From Bradyrhizobium sp. 170 (GTDB taxonomy: Bacteria > Pseudomonadota > Alphaproteobacteria > Rhizobiales > Xanthobacteraceae): 64,000 bases of DNA. The translations under genes were made by a program, and so were the position numbers. Below, in pieces: positions 43,411 through 52,211 of this stretch. The stretch is taken from the NCBI RefSeq assembly GCF_023101085.1, contig NZ_CP064703.1:248001-312000 (forward strand). Reading direction: 5' to 3'. Position 1 is the stretch's first letter; every line of letters begins with the position of its first letter. The notes beneath the pieces were generated by a model, which was not told the DNA's origin, did not search any database, and saw only the letters and a program-made list of their open reading frames with translations.

Positions 43411-43558
43411 CTCGCCCCGCTTGCGGGGGTCGAGACAAGCGAAGCTTGCTCTTAGGTCGACGCGAAGCGGCGGGTGAGGGGGTACAGGTATTCAGGCATC
43501 GGTACTCGCGGATAGAGCCCCTCACCCCGCCCTCTCCCCGCAAGAGCGGGGCGAGGGA
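43411..43558. repeat. Palindromic repeat, CTCGCCCCGCTTGCGGGG family
   Basis: A 148-bp element with ends CTCGCCCCGCTTGCGGGG and CCCCGCAAGAGCGGGGCGAG and inner GGGTGAGGGG/CCCCTCACCC. It lies between the cyclase start and the AsmA stop, in a 344-base gene-free gap. The element at 61237-61406 is related in plan. Confidence 0.87.
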
Positions 43559-43567
43559 GTGCCGGCC

Positions 43568-45643
43568 TCAGCGATTGAACAACTGCCGCAAGACCTCGTT
43601 CATTGGCTGACTGTCCTGCTCGGCAGTCGTATCGCTCGGCGGCGCGGGAGGGGCAGGTTCGGCGGCCGGAGCGTCCTGGGTCGGCGCCTCGGCGGGCGAG
43701 GTGCGGCTCGGGATGCTGCGCTGGCTGCTCGGCCTGCCGCCGCCCTGGCCTTGGCTCTGGCCGAGACCGCTCAGGCCCTGCTGCAAGAGATTGCCGATCG
43801 TCTCGCCGAGCTGGCCGCCGAGCGGACCAGCCGGCTGCTGGCCACCAGTTGCGCCCTGTCCGCCGGCAACGCCTTGTTGTCCGCCGGCCGTCCCCGGCTG
43901 TCCGCCGAGCAGGCTGCCGATCGCGGCACCAAGCCCGGCGCCGTTCTGGCCGAACAGGCCCTTGCCCATTTCCTTCAGCTTGGCATAGGCGGCGTCGGGA
44001 TTGTCGAGGATGCCCTGCATCTCCGGATAAATCCGCGGCGCGCCCCACGGGCCCGAGATCATCACGGGGATACCGAGCCCGACCGGATCGGTGACGCGAC
44101 CCTGGCCTTCGGTGGTCATCACGAGTTTTGGCTCGACGCGGAATCCGATCTGCTTGGTGCCGAGGTCGATGGTGCCTGCCCCGGTCATCTTGACCAGTGG
44201 GCCGACCAGATTGAGATCGGTGGTCTGCGCCTGGCCCTTGTCGATCTTGAACGACGCCGACAATTGCGAGAGATCCGTCGCCTTCTCCTCGCTCTCCTGC
44301 CAGCCCGACAAGGTGCTCGCCGTCAGCGAGCGGATCATCTGCGCGACGTTGAGTCCCTTGATGGCGCCGTCCTGGAATACGACGAACGCAGTACCGGCCA
44401 TGTTCGACATGATCGCGCGCTGGCTGGTGCCGGAGGAGCGCACGCTGAGCTTCGCCTGCATCTTGCCGTCGAGCTTGTCGAAGTCGGCCAGGCCCTGCAG
44501 CAGCGGCAGCGCGCGGACGCCGGTGAGGTCGGCCCGCATCGTGTAGGTCGGATTGGCGGTGGAGACGTCGACGGTCAGATCGCCGTTGGCGTTACCCTCA
44601 TAGGCACCGAGATTGGAAACCTGCGCCTTCAGGACGCCGCTTGTGAGGGTGGCGTCGATCGCGGCGGGCGTGAAGCGCGCGTCGCCGACGTTGAGCTCGG
44701 CCGCGGAAATGCGCACCTGCAGGTCGATATAGTTGAGGCCGTTGATGTCGATCGTCGCACTGCTCCAGGGCTGTGCCGAAGTATCGCCGGTGCTGCGTGT
44801 CGTCGCGATGGCGAGCTTCTGGAAATCGAGGTCGAGCTTCACCAGCGGCTTGCTCGAAAGATCGACCGAGGCCCAGCCGTTGAACGCGGCGTCGCCGAGC
44901 GCGCCGGTGACGCTGTTGATCATCACGACCGAGCCGTTGAGGCGGGCTTCGGCCTTGGCCGTGAGCGGGGCGCGCAACAGGTCGGGCGCGTCGATCTTGA
45001 TCTCGGCCGGGATATTCTGCCGCTCGATCGGCGGTGCGGGCGGCGCCGCCTTGATCTCGAATTTCAGCGGATAGCCGTTGCGGCGGGCGCTGCCTGACAG
45101 CACGACCTTGCGGTCGGAATCGATGGTGACGTCGACGTTGACGGTCTCGATCCTGTTCTCGACGCGGTCGCGCACGTTGGAGAACACGACGGTGCCGCCG
45201 GTGACGCTGATGTGCTCGATCGAAAACGCGTCAGCCGCCTTGCCGGCAGCGGGCTTCGAGGGAGGATTGGCCTCCCTGACGCGCTCGCGTCTCAGCGGCA
45301 GGTTCACCACCGGGCGGATGATGACCAGGTCGGTGATGTGCGGCTTGCCTGCCCACAGGCTGGCGAGCGTCACGTCCGCCTCGATGGTTGCGGCCGCGAA
45401 GCGGCGGTTGATGTCGCGGTCCTTCGGGTCCTGCAGCGTGACATCGTTCAGCGTGATGTTGAGCGATGGCCACAGGCCGAGCTTGGCGCCGCCATTGATG
45501 GCGAGCTGGTAGCCGGTCTCCCGCTCGACCCGCTCCTGGATCTGCGCCGTCAGGAAGCCCGACGGGATGCCGATCACCAGCAGCAGCGCGATGACGACGA
45601 TCACGGCCGCGATGACGGCGCCGGCAATTTTCAGTGCTTTCAT
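43568..45643 (-). CDS. AsmA-family envelope protein
   Basis: A 691-residue protein with one N-terminal membrane helix (about 5-28) and a long periplasmic beta-rich domain. The AsmA signature is seen at GYQLAINGGAKLGLWPSLNI near the N-terminus and in GAGTIDLGTKQIGFRVEPKL (about 510), followed by IPVMISGPWGAPRIYPEM. AsmA-like proteins are thought to carry phospholipids between membranes. The C-terminal 120 residues are a low-complexity tail rich in Gly, Gln and Pro. It is divergent from the crp-type gene, with a CRP-like site between them. Confidence 0.88.
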   Translation of the reverse strand: MKALKIAGAVIAAVIVVIALLLVIGIPSGFLTAQIQERVERETGYQLAINGGAKLGLWPSLNITLNDVTLQDPKDRDINRRFAAATIEADVTLASLWAGKPHITDLVIIRPVVNLPLRRERVREANPPSKPAAGKAADAFSIEHISVTGGTVVFSNVRDRVENRIETVNVDVTIDSDRKVVLSGSARRNGYPLKFEIKAAPPAPPIERQNIPAEIKIDAPDLLRAPLTAKAEARLNGSVVMINSVTGALGDAAFNGWASVDLSSKPLVKLDLDFQKLAIATTRSTGDTSAQPWSSATIDINGLNYIDLQVRISAAELNVGDARFTPAAIDATLTSGVLKAQVSNLGAYEGNANGDLTVDVSTANPTYTMRADLTGVRALPLLQGLADFDKLDGKMQAKLSVRSSGTSQRAIMSNMAGTAFVVFQDGAIKGLNVAQMIRSLTASTLSGWQESEEKATDLSQLSASFKIDKGQAQTTDLNLVGPLVKMTGAGTIDLGTKQIGFRVEPKLVMTTEGQGRVTDPVGLGIPVMISGPWGAPRIYPEMQGILDNPDAAYAKLKEMGKGLFGQNGAGLGAAIGSLLGGQPGTAGGQQGVAGGQGATGGQQPAGPLGGQLGETIGNLLQQGLSGLGQSQGQGGGRPSSQRSIPSRTSPAEAPTQDAPAAEPAPPAPPSDTTAEQDSQPMNEVLRQLFNR

Positions 45644-45778
45644 ATCGACATTCCAGACCGCGCGAACGGCACTTATTTCGGTGGCGCGAGACGCGGGCGC
45701 AACCGGTCAGGCGAGCTTATCCCGGAAAGGGGTCGGGCCCAAAGAAGCCAAAAATATTACGGGGGTACTGCAAAGTTA

Positions 45779-45794
45779 TGTGACTTATGACACA
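45779..45794. promoter_or_regulatory. CRP-like binding site upstream of the Crp/Fnr gene
   Basis: TGTGA, six bases CTTATG, then ACACA: nine of ten bases match TGTGA-N6-TCACA. It is 73 bases before the crp-type start and 135 bases before the divergent AsmA start, so it could serve autoregulation, AsmA control, or both. Confidence 0.5.
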
Positions 45795-45866
45795 CTCGTT
45801 GGCGTGGGAATCTTGCTAACGGCCTGAGGGGGCGGGTCCGGGGCCTATTTGGAAGGTAATAGTACA

Positions 45867-46541
45867 ATGAGCAAACAGGCCGAATTTGCGGTCATTCTGA
45901 AAATGAACCCGATGTTTGCGGATTTGGGCGCCGACGAATTGCAGCGCATCTCCGGTCTTTGCCACACCGAGCAGCTCGGCCTCGGCCAGATGCTGTTCCA
46001 GAAGGGCGATGCGGGCGATGCCCTGTATGGCGTACGGCGCGGCCAGATCCGGATCGAGACCGGCGCCTCCGACGGCAGCCGCCTGACGCTGAATTTCATG
46101 GGCCCCGGGGATCTGTTCGGCGAGGTCGCCGTCCTCGACGGCCAGAGCCGCACCGCGGACGCCACCGCCGGCGAGCCGTCGGAACTGTTCGTGCTGCGGC
46201 GCGAGGATTTCCTCGCCTTCCTGGAACGCGAGCCCAAGGTCGCGATCAAGATCATGATGCTGCTGTGCCAGCGCATCCGCTGGCAGAGCGAGCGGATGGA
46301 GGAATCCGTGCTGCAGCCGCTGCCAGTTCGGCTGGCGCGAAGGCTCTGCGCACTCGCTTCCGATTTCGGTTCCGAAGTGCACATCTCGCAGGAGCAACTC
46401 GGCGTCTTCGTCGGCGCTGCCCGTGAAAGCGTCAACCGTCAACTCCAGCTCTGGCGCAAGGACGGCATTCTGGACCTCCAGCGCGGACGCATTCTGCTGC
46501 AGAACATGACCAAGCTGACGGCGGTGGCAAGGAACGAGTAG
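45867..46541 (+). CDS. Crp/Fnr-family transcriptional regulator
   Basis: A 224-residue regulator starting at ATG 45867 (MSKQAEFAVILKMNPMF). The cyclic-nucleotide domain (about 20-130) has GDAGDALYGVRRGQIRIE and the phosphate-binding cassette LFGEVAVLDGQSRTADATA with the Glu and Arg that contact cyclic nucleotide. The dimer helix is followed by a Crp-type HTH: ISQEQLGVFVGAARESVNRQ then LQLWRKDGIL. There is no N-terminal Cys cluster, so it is not an oxygen-sensing Fnr. The cAMP-type cassette and the cyclase gene 2.6 kb away support cAMP or cGMP as effector. Confidence 0.9.
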   Translation: MSKQAEFAVILKMNPMFADLGADELQRISGLCHTEQLGLGQMLFQKGDAGDALYGVRRGQIRIETGASDGSRLTLNFMGPGDLFGEVAVLDGQSRTADATAGEPSELFVLRREDFLAFLEREPKVAIKIMMLLCQRIRWQSERMEESVLQPLPVRLARRLCALASDFGSEVHISQEQLGVFVGAARESVNRQLQLWRKDGILDLQRGRILLQNMTKLTAVARNE

Positions 46542-46586
46542 GGGCCATCCGTCGTCAATCATGACCTGTTATGGTATGATGACTGC

Positions 46587-46814
46587 ATGAACAAGATACT
46601 CAAAGAAGTGATCGAGCACGCCGAGACTTGGCCCGTGGAGGATCAAGAGGAGCTTGCCGAGTACGCCCGAGAAATCGAGGCGCGTCGGACCGGCGTCTAC
46701 ACGATGTCAGACGATGAGCGTGCGGCAGTCCGGAAAGGGTTGGCTGAGGCCGATTGCGGGGAATTTGTTTCGGACGAGATCATTACCGAAGCCGACAAGC
46801 GCCACGACGGATGA
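46587..46814 (+). CDS. Antitoxin of a RelE/ParE-type module
   Basis: A 75-residue acidic protein (MNKILKEVIEHAETWPVEDQ...) with helical character throughout. The C-terminal part TMSDDERAAVRKGLAEAD followed by a flexible tail fits RelB/ParD-like antitoxins that bind the toxin with their C-terminus. It overlaps the toxin gene by ATGA. The N-terminal helices probably dimerise and bind the promoter, but no clear palindrome is seen in the 45 bases upstream. Confidence 0.8.
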   Translation: MNKILKEVIEHAETWPVEDQEELAEYAREIEARRTGVYTMSDDERAAVRKGLAEADCGEFVSDEIITEADKRHDG

Positions 46815-47095
46815 AGATACGCTATACGCCCGCTGCCTTCTCCGACCGAGAGCGAATAATCGAATATGTGAGAGGACGATCTGCCAGCGGCGCGAGCAAC
46901 GTAGCGGCAAGCATTCGCGAGGCAGTAGCCCAGCTCAAAGACCATCCACACAGCGGTTATCGGACGAATGATCCCGATGTGCGGGTAATATTTGTCGTCC
47001 GTTATCCCTACAAGATCTTCTATCGAGTGCGAGAAGCGATAGAAATTCTGCACATCCGGCACACGTCTCGAAGAGCATGGAAGAACGATAGGTAG
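46811..47095 (+). CDS. RelE/ParE-family toxin
   Basis: A 94-residue basic protein starting in the ATGA overlap with the antitoxin. It shows the family plan: MKIRYTPAAFSDRERIIEYV, REAVAQLKDHPHSGYRT, VRVIFVVRYPYKIFYRV and the C-terminal IEILHIRHTSRRAW. The HIRHTSR ending is typical of ParE/RelE toxins that act on gyrase or ribosome-bound mRNA; which one is not decided by sequence. Confidence 0.88.
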   Translation: MKIRYTPAAFSDRERIIEYVRGRSASGASNVAASIREAVAQLKDHPHSGYRTNDPDVRVIFVVRYPYKIFYRVREAIEILHIRHTSRRAWKNDR

Positions 47096-47126
47096 CCGGC
47101 GCTGCCCAAGTGCGCAGAGCCGCCCC

Positions 47127-50100
47127 CTACTTCGCCGCAGGTGACATCGCTGGCGGCACGGCAGGTGGGCCCTTGGCGGGCGGTTCGTTGTGATGATCCG
47201 GCCCGTGACCGGCCACCTCTGGCTCGCCGCTGGAGACCAGCAGCTTCTGGCCCCAGCGCCAGCACAGGGCGCCGAGATCGTCCATCACCATGAACATCGC
47301 CGGCACGAACACCAGCGACAGGATGGTGGAGAAGATCAGGCCGCCGATCACCGCGAGCGCCATCGGCGAGCGGAATTCGCCGCCGGCGCCGAAGGCCAGC
47401 GCCGATGGCATCATGCCCGCCGCCATCGCGATCGTCGTCATCACGATCGGGCGCGCGCGCTTCATGCCGGCGTCGATCATGGCGTCTTCGCGTTTCTTGC
47501 CCTCGCGGATTGCTTCGACCGCGAATTCGACCAGCATGATGGCGTTCTTGGTGACGATGCCCATCAGCATCAGGATGCCGATCCACACCGGCGTGGTCAG
47601 TTGCTTGCCGGTGAGCAGCAAGGCCGCGATCGCGCCGCCGATCGAGAGCGGCAGCGAGAACAGGATGGTGATCGGCTGCAGGAAGGTGCCGAACAACAGC
47701 ACCAGCACCGCATAGACCATCATCAGGCCGGCGGTGATGGCGGTGGCAAAGCCTTCCGACAATTCGTTCAGACTTTCGGCGTCGCCCGACGGACTTACCT
47801 TCACGCCCTTGGGCAGGCTCTTCATGACCGGAAGGTCGTAGATCATCTTGGTGGCGTCGCCGAGCGCGGCGTTGCCGACGAGATCGGCGGCGACAGTCGC
47901 CTGCCGTTCGCGGTCGTAGCGGTTGATGCTGGTCGGACCCTGATCGAGCTGAATGTCAGCCACGACGGATAGCGGCACGCCGCCGCGTTCGCCGCGCTGG
48001 CCGAGCGGCACCCGCAATTGCTGCAGCATCTGCAGGTCGCTGCGCGCACTGTCCTCGAGCTGGACGCGGATCGGCACCTGACGGTCGCCGGCGTCGAATT
48101 TTGCCAATGCCGGCCCGACGTCGCCGATGGTGGCGACGCGGATCGTCTGCGACAGGCTCTCGGTCGAGACGCCAAGCCGCGCTGCGAGTTCCGCCCGTGG
48201 CCGGATGCGAAGCTCGGGGCGGTCGAGCGAGGTTTCCGAGATCACGTTGGCGATGATCGGAATCCGCTTCATCTGCGTCGCCAGCTCGCTGGCAACGTTG
48301 TTGACGATATTGCTGTCGACGCCGGTCACGACGAGTGAAATCGCGCGAAGGCCGTTTTCATCGAGAAACCAGAAGCGAATGTCAGGAACGTTTTCGAGTT
48401 CCTGGCCGATCTCGAGCTCGAGCTGCCGCTGGGTGACTTTGCGGTCGCCCTTCGGCGTGTAGTTGATGATCAGCGCGGCGCGGCGCACTTCCAGCGTGCC
48501 CGGCGGCACCCGGCCGCCGTCGACGAAGATGCTCTTCACTTCGGGCCGCTTGCGCAGGCGCGCGACGATTTCTTCCGTTACCTTCTCTGTATAGGCGAGC
48601 TGCGTACCCGGCGGCAGCTCCATCGCCAGCAGCGAGCGTGCGGTGTCCTGCGCCGGCAGGAAGCCTTGCGGCAGCAGCGTGATGCTCCAGATCGAGGCTG
48701 CGAACACGCCGAAGCCGATCAATACGGTGATGAAGTAGTGCTTCACCGACCAGGTGACGAGCTTGGTGTAGGTCTGCAGAATGCGCCCGGGTGGCGGGTC
48801 TTCGTGCGGGTGATCCTTCAGGAAGTAAGCCGCGAGCACCGGCGTGACGAACCGCGCGGCGAGCAGCGAAAAGAACACCTGGACCGATACGGTGATGCCG
48901 AACTGCTTGAAGAACTGCCCGGCGATACCGGACATGAAGCTGGCCGGAGCAAAGATCGCGATGATCGTCAGCGAGATCGCGATCACGGCGAGGCCGATTT
49001 CGTCGGCGGCTTCCAGCGCGGCGCGATAGGGTGATTTGCCCATGCGCATGTGGCGCACGATGTTCTCGATCTCGACGATGGCGTCGTCGACCAGAATACC
49101 CGTCGACAACGTGATGGCGAGGAAGGAGACCAGGTTCAGCGAGAAGCCGAGCAGGTCCATCGCCCAGAACGCCGGGAAGATCGACAGCGGCAGCGAAATC
49201 GCGGCGATGATGGTGGCTCTGAGATCGCGCAGGAACAGCAGCACGACGATCACCGCAAGGATTGCGCCCTCGAACAAGGTCGAGATCGCCGCATCGTAAT
49301 TGCCCTTGGTGAAGTCGACCGAGGTATCGATCAGCTTCAGATCGACGTCGGGATAGGCGACCTTCAGCGCATCGATGCGCTTCTGCACGGCAGCCGCCAC
49401 CACGACGTCGCTGGCGCCCTTGGAGCGCTTGATGCCGAGCGCCACCACCGGCTCGCCGTTGAAGCGGGCGAAGGTCCGGCGATCGGCAATGGTGTCGGTG
49501 ACGGTGCCGAGGTCGTCGAGCCGCACCTCGCCGCCGCCGAACAGTGGGATCATGGTGCCGGCGAGCTCGTTGAGCGTCTTGGCGCCGGCCAGCGTGCGAA
49601 TGGCCTGGTCGTTCTTGCCGATTTCGGCGCGGCCGCCGGCCAGGTCGACATTGGTGCCGCGCAGAATCTGGCTGACATTGACGGCGGTCAGGCCCGCGGC
49701 CTGCAGCCGGTCGGGATCGAGCGAGACCAATATCTCGCGCTCGACACCGCCGATACGCTCGACCTGCGCCACGCCGCGCACGCCCTGCAGCGCGCGTTTG
49801 ACGACGTCGTCGACGAAATAGGAAAGCTGCTCCGGCGTCTTGCCAGGCGAGATCGCGGCATAGGTGACGATCGGCAGGCCGATCACGTCGACGCGCTGGA
49901 TCAGCGGCTCGTTGACGTTCTGCGGCAGGTTGGCGCGGACGCGGGTGACGGCGTCCTTGACGTCATTGAGCGCGCGGTCGGTGTTGGTCTCCAGCGCGAA
50001 CTGGATCGTGGTCACCGACAGGCCGTCGGTGATCGAGGACGAAATATGCCGCACGCCCTCGACGCCGGATACGCCGTCCTCGATGGTCTTGGTGACCTGG

Positions 50101-50288
50101 CTCTCCAGCTCGGCGGGGGCCGCGCCGAATTGCGCTACCGCGACCGAGATCACCGGAATGTCGGCGCTCGGCAGCCGCGTCACCGCGAGCTTGGTGAAGC
50201 TGACCCAGCCCAGCACCAGCAGGATGATCGAGAAGACAATCGAAGGCAGCGGGTTCCGGATCGACCATGCCGAGATATTCAAAGCCAT
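47127..50288 (-). CDS. RND efflux pump inner-membrane transporter (HAE1/AcrB type)
   Basis: A 1053-residue proton-driven efflux pump with the duplicated plan of six helices plus a large periplasmic loop. The N-terminus has IRNPLPSIVFSIILLVLGW and LPSADIPVISVAVAQFG. Helix 4 contains the proton-relay Asp pair in GILVDDAIVEIEN, and the second half has GILMLMGIVTKNAIMLVEFA (helix 10 Lys region). The length matches AcrB. It overlaps the adaptor gene by one base and is translated after it. No outer-membrane channel gene is present, so the pump must use one encoded elsewhere. The tail (about 1020-1053) is Pro/His-rich. Confidence 0.94.
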   Translation of the reverse strand: MALNISAWSIRNPLPSIVFSIILLVLGWVSFTKLAVTRLPSADIPVISVAVAQFGAAPAELESQVTKTIEDGVSGVEGVRHISSSITDGLSVTTIQFALETNTDRALNDVKDAVTRVRANLPQNVNEPLIQRVDVIGLPIVTYAAISPGKTPEQLSYFVDDVVKRALQGVRGVAQVERIGGVEREILVSLDPDRLQAAGLTAVNVSQILRGTNVDLAGGRAEIGKNDQAIRTLAGAKTLNELAGTMIPLFGGGEVRLDDLGTVTDTIADRRTFARFNGEPVVALGIKRSKGASDVVVAAAVQKRIDALKVAYPDVDLKLIDTSVDFTKGNYDAAISTLFEGAILAVIVVLLFLRDLRATIIAAISLPLSIFPAFWAMDLLGFSLNLVSFLAITLSTGILVDDAIVEIENIVRHMRMGKSPYRAALEAADEIGLAVIAISLTIIAIFAPASFMSGIAGQFFKQFGITVSVQVFFSLLAARFVTPVLAAYFLKDHPHEDPPPGRILQTYTKLVTWSVKHYFITVLIGFGVFAASIWSITLLPQGFLPAQDTARSLLAMELPPGTQLAYTEKVTEEIVARLRKRPEVKSIFVDGGRVPPGTLEVRRAALIINYTPKGDRKVTQRQLELEIGQELENVPDIRFWFLDENGLRAISLVVTGVDSNIVNNVASELATQMKRIPIIANVISETSLDRPELRIRPRAELAARLGVSTESLSQTIRVATIGDVGPALAKFDAGDRQVPIRVQLEDSARSDLQMLQQLRVPLGQRGERGGVPLSVVADIQLDQGPTSINRYDRERQATVAADLVGNAALGDATKMIYDLPVMKSLPKGVKVSPSGDAESLNELSEGFATAITAGLMMVYAVLVLLFGTFLQPITILFSLPLSIGGAIAALLLTGKQLTTPVWIGILMLMGIVTKNAIMLVEFAVEAIREGKKREDAMIDAGMKRARPIVMTTIAMAAGMMPSALAFGAGGEFRSPMALAVIGGLIFSTILSLVFVPAMFMVMDDLGALCWRWGQKLLVSSGEPEVAGHGPDHHNEPPAKGPPAVPPAMSPAAK

Positions 50289-51211
50289 TAGCGTGCCCGC
50301 GTGCGCTCGAGTTCATCGGCGAACATGGTCTTGACCTGGTCGCCGTCATGCAAAGAGGTGCCAGCATCGGCCACGACGGTTTCGCCGACGTCGAGGCCTT
50401 CAAGAATTTCGGTGGAGGTTTCGGAGGTCAGGCCGACGCGCACTCGTCGCGTCTCGATGGTATTGCCTTTTACGACCTGCAGCGTCAGGCGGTCGATGGC
50501 GGTACGCGGAACGGCGACGCCGCAGGAGCGCTTGGCGTCGATATTGGCGCGGGCAAACATGCCGACCTTGAGGGAGGGATTGTTGTTCAGCGAAATCCGC
50601 ACCTTGCCGAGCTGGGTGGTGCGGTCGATCTGCGGCGAGATCTGCCGGACCTTGCCGACAACATCGGGTGCGTCGTCACGGCTGATGCGCACGGTAGCAC
50701 CCGGATTGAGCTTGAGCAGATGAACGCTCGGCACTTCGGCCTCGAGTTCGATTTCATTGTTCACGGAAATGCGGAACATCGGGCCTGCCTGCGGCGAGGC
50801 GGGAGCGCCGACCGCGGTTCTGGCCTCGGTGACGAGGCCGGCGGCGGGGGCGCGCAGCGAGATCGGTCCCTGTCGGCCGCCCGGGGCGCCGGGCTGCTGC
50901 GGCGGCGGGGTAAGGCGCGCCAGTTCCTGATTTTCGGTGACCGTGTCGCCTTCCTTGACGAACAGGTCGGTGACCCTGGAGCCCTCCTGATCGACGCCGA
51001 CCTGGGCCTCGCGCCGCGGCACGATAAAGCCGGTGACCCGCACCATGTCGGAGAAGCAGGCATTGGTGGATTTGGTCACGATCACCAGTGCCTGGCCCGG
51101 CGTGTCTTTTACTTCCGCGCGCGGACGGTGCTCGAACCAGTAGTAGCCGACGGCCACGACGGCAACGAAAGTCACGCCGAGCGCAGGTTTGAGGTATTCG
51201 GAGAATTTCAT
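50288..51211 (-). CDS. RND periplasmic adaptor (membrane-fusion protein)
   Basis: A 307-residue adaptor anchored by an N-terminal helix (about 8-24). The lipoyl-like halves are EGSRVTDLFVKEGDTVTENQ and ISLRAPAAGLVTEA, followed by the beta-barrel region (EIELEAEVPSVHLLKLNPGA) and the membrane-proximal domain (VRVGLTSETSTEILEGLDVG). It precedes the pump gene with a one-base overlap, so the two are one unit. The orphan adaptor at 34546-35439 is a paralogue. Confidence 0.92.
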   Translation of the reverse strand: MKFSEYLKPALGVTFVAVVAVGYYWFEHRPRAEVKDTPGQALVIVTKSTNACFSDMVRVTGFIVPRREAQVGVDQEGSRVTDLFVKEGDTVTENQELARLTPPPQQPGAPGGRQGPISLRAPAAGLVTEARTAVGAPASPQAGPMFRISVNNEIELEAEVPSVHLLKLNPGATVRISRDDAPDVVGKVRQISPQIDRTTQLGKVRISLNNNPSLKVGMFARANIDAKRSCGVAVPRTAIDRLTLQVVKGNTIETRRVRVGLTSETSTEILEGLDVGETVVADAGTSLHDGDQVKTMFADELERTRAR

Positions 51212-51295
51212 CGCCGGATCAATCCAGACTGGAAGTCAAATCAAACAGGGCGCATGAGGCCGGCCGACGGCCTGCAATGGAGCCCAAAACGAATA

Positions 51296-51320
51296 CGTCC
51301 CGCACGGGTGCTGCGGGACG
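51296..51320 (-). terminator. Probable terminator of the OmpA-like gene
   Basis: CGTCCCGCA and TGCGGGACG form a perfect 9-bp stem with a 7-base loop. On the minus strand it follows the OmpA-like stop by 64 bases and is trailed by a modest T-rich TATTCGTTTT. It separates the OmpA-like gene from the efflux operon. Confidence 0.6.
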
Positions 51321-51384
51321 CATTGTAGCCGGAAACTATCGGTCGGCGCCACGCCCTTGCTTGCAAGGCCTTATTTGCAGGTCC

Positions 51385-52062
51385 TTACTTGGAAGCGTTC
51401 GACGCAGTGGCCTTGTTTTCCATGTTCACGACCTGAACGCGGCGGTTCACTTCCGCCATCGGCTGGCCCGGATCCTTGAGCTTGCTCTTGCCATATCCGA
51501 CGGTGACGAGGTCGGTGCCGTTGATGCCATATTTGTCGACGAGATAGCGCTTGATCGCGTCGGCGCGGCGCTCGGAGAGATCCTGATTATAGGCCTCGCC
51601 GCCGGCCGCATCGGTGTGGCCTGCGACCACGAAGACCGAGCCCTTGAGATCATTGTTGGTGAGCGCGCGGCCGAGCGCCTGAACCGACGGCAGCGACTTC
51701 GCGCTGATATCGGCCGAGTTGTAGTCGAAGTTGATCTCCAGATCGATCTTCGGCTTGTCCTTGACGATGGCAGCGATCTCCTCGCGTTCGGCGATCGAAA
51801 GCGAGCGCGTGGAGCGGCCGCGGATCTTCTGGACGAACTTGCCCTCGGCGGCGGTTACTGCCGGGTCCACGGTGGTCTGCGGACCGGTAGAAAGGCCGCG
51901 GGTCAGCGGCTTCTTTTCGGGCGCCAGCGCGCGGACGATCTGATCCTCGGTAACGTTCTTTTCCTGGGCCAGTGCGGTTCCCGCGCTGAAGAAAATTGCG
52001 GCGCCGAGCGTTGCAACCGAGACGATTGCGGTAAAGGTTTTCGCTGCCGAGATGTTTGCCAT
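51385..52062 (-). CDS. OmpA-family peptidoglycan-associated protein
   Basis: A 225-residue exported protein. The start at 52062 (MANISAAKTFTAIVS) has AGGAGG 11 bases upstream. A signal peptide runs to about residue 33 (cleavage near ALAQ). A linker is followed by a C-terminal OmpA domain (about 105-215): INFDYNSADISAKSLPSVQA, then the diaminopimelate-binding block VAGHTDAAGGEAYNQDLSER and RADAIKRYL, and NRRVQVV. It binds the peptidoglycan wall. Its N-terminal part is not a beta-barrel, so it is a periplasmic rather than pore-forming member. It lies downstream of the pseudocaspase-TPR gene on the same strand, 149 bases away. Confidence 0.88.
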   Translation of the reverse strand: MANISAAKTFTAIVSVATLGAAIFFSAGTALAQEKNVTEDQIVRALAPEKKPLTRGLSTGPQTTVDPAVTAAEGKFVQKIRGRSTRSLSIAEREEIAAIVKDKPKIDLEINFDYNSADISAKSLPSVQALGRALTNNDLKGSVFVVAGHTDAAGGEAYNQDLSERRADAIKRYLVDKYGINGTDLVTVGYGKSKLKDPGQPMAEVNRRVQVVNMENKATASNASK

Positions 52063-52211
52063 TGCCAGTCCCCTCCTGAGGGCTTCCCACGCGGTTCCAA
52101 CGTCATCCAAATGAGCTGCCGGACCCCTGGATCGCGGTCGGCGGCTTTTCTTTAGTCTGGACGGCCCGCCACAGGGTTCGAGGGGCCGGCAGCCTTCATC
52201 TAAAAAAATAG

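Noticed and set aside
45779..45794. Reading this palindrome as an FNR box
   Set aside because: It has TGTGA/ACACA half-sites rather than TTGAT/ATCAA and the neighbouring regulator lacks an Fe-S cysteine cluster.
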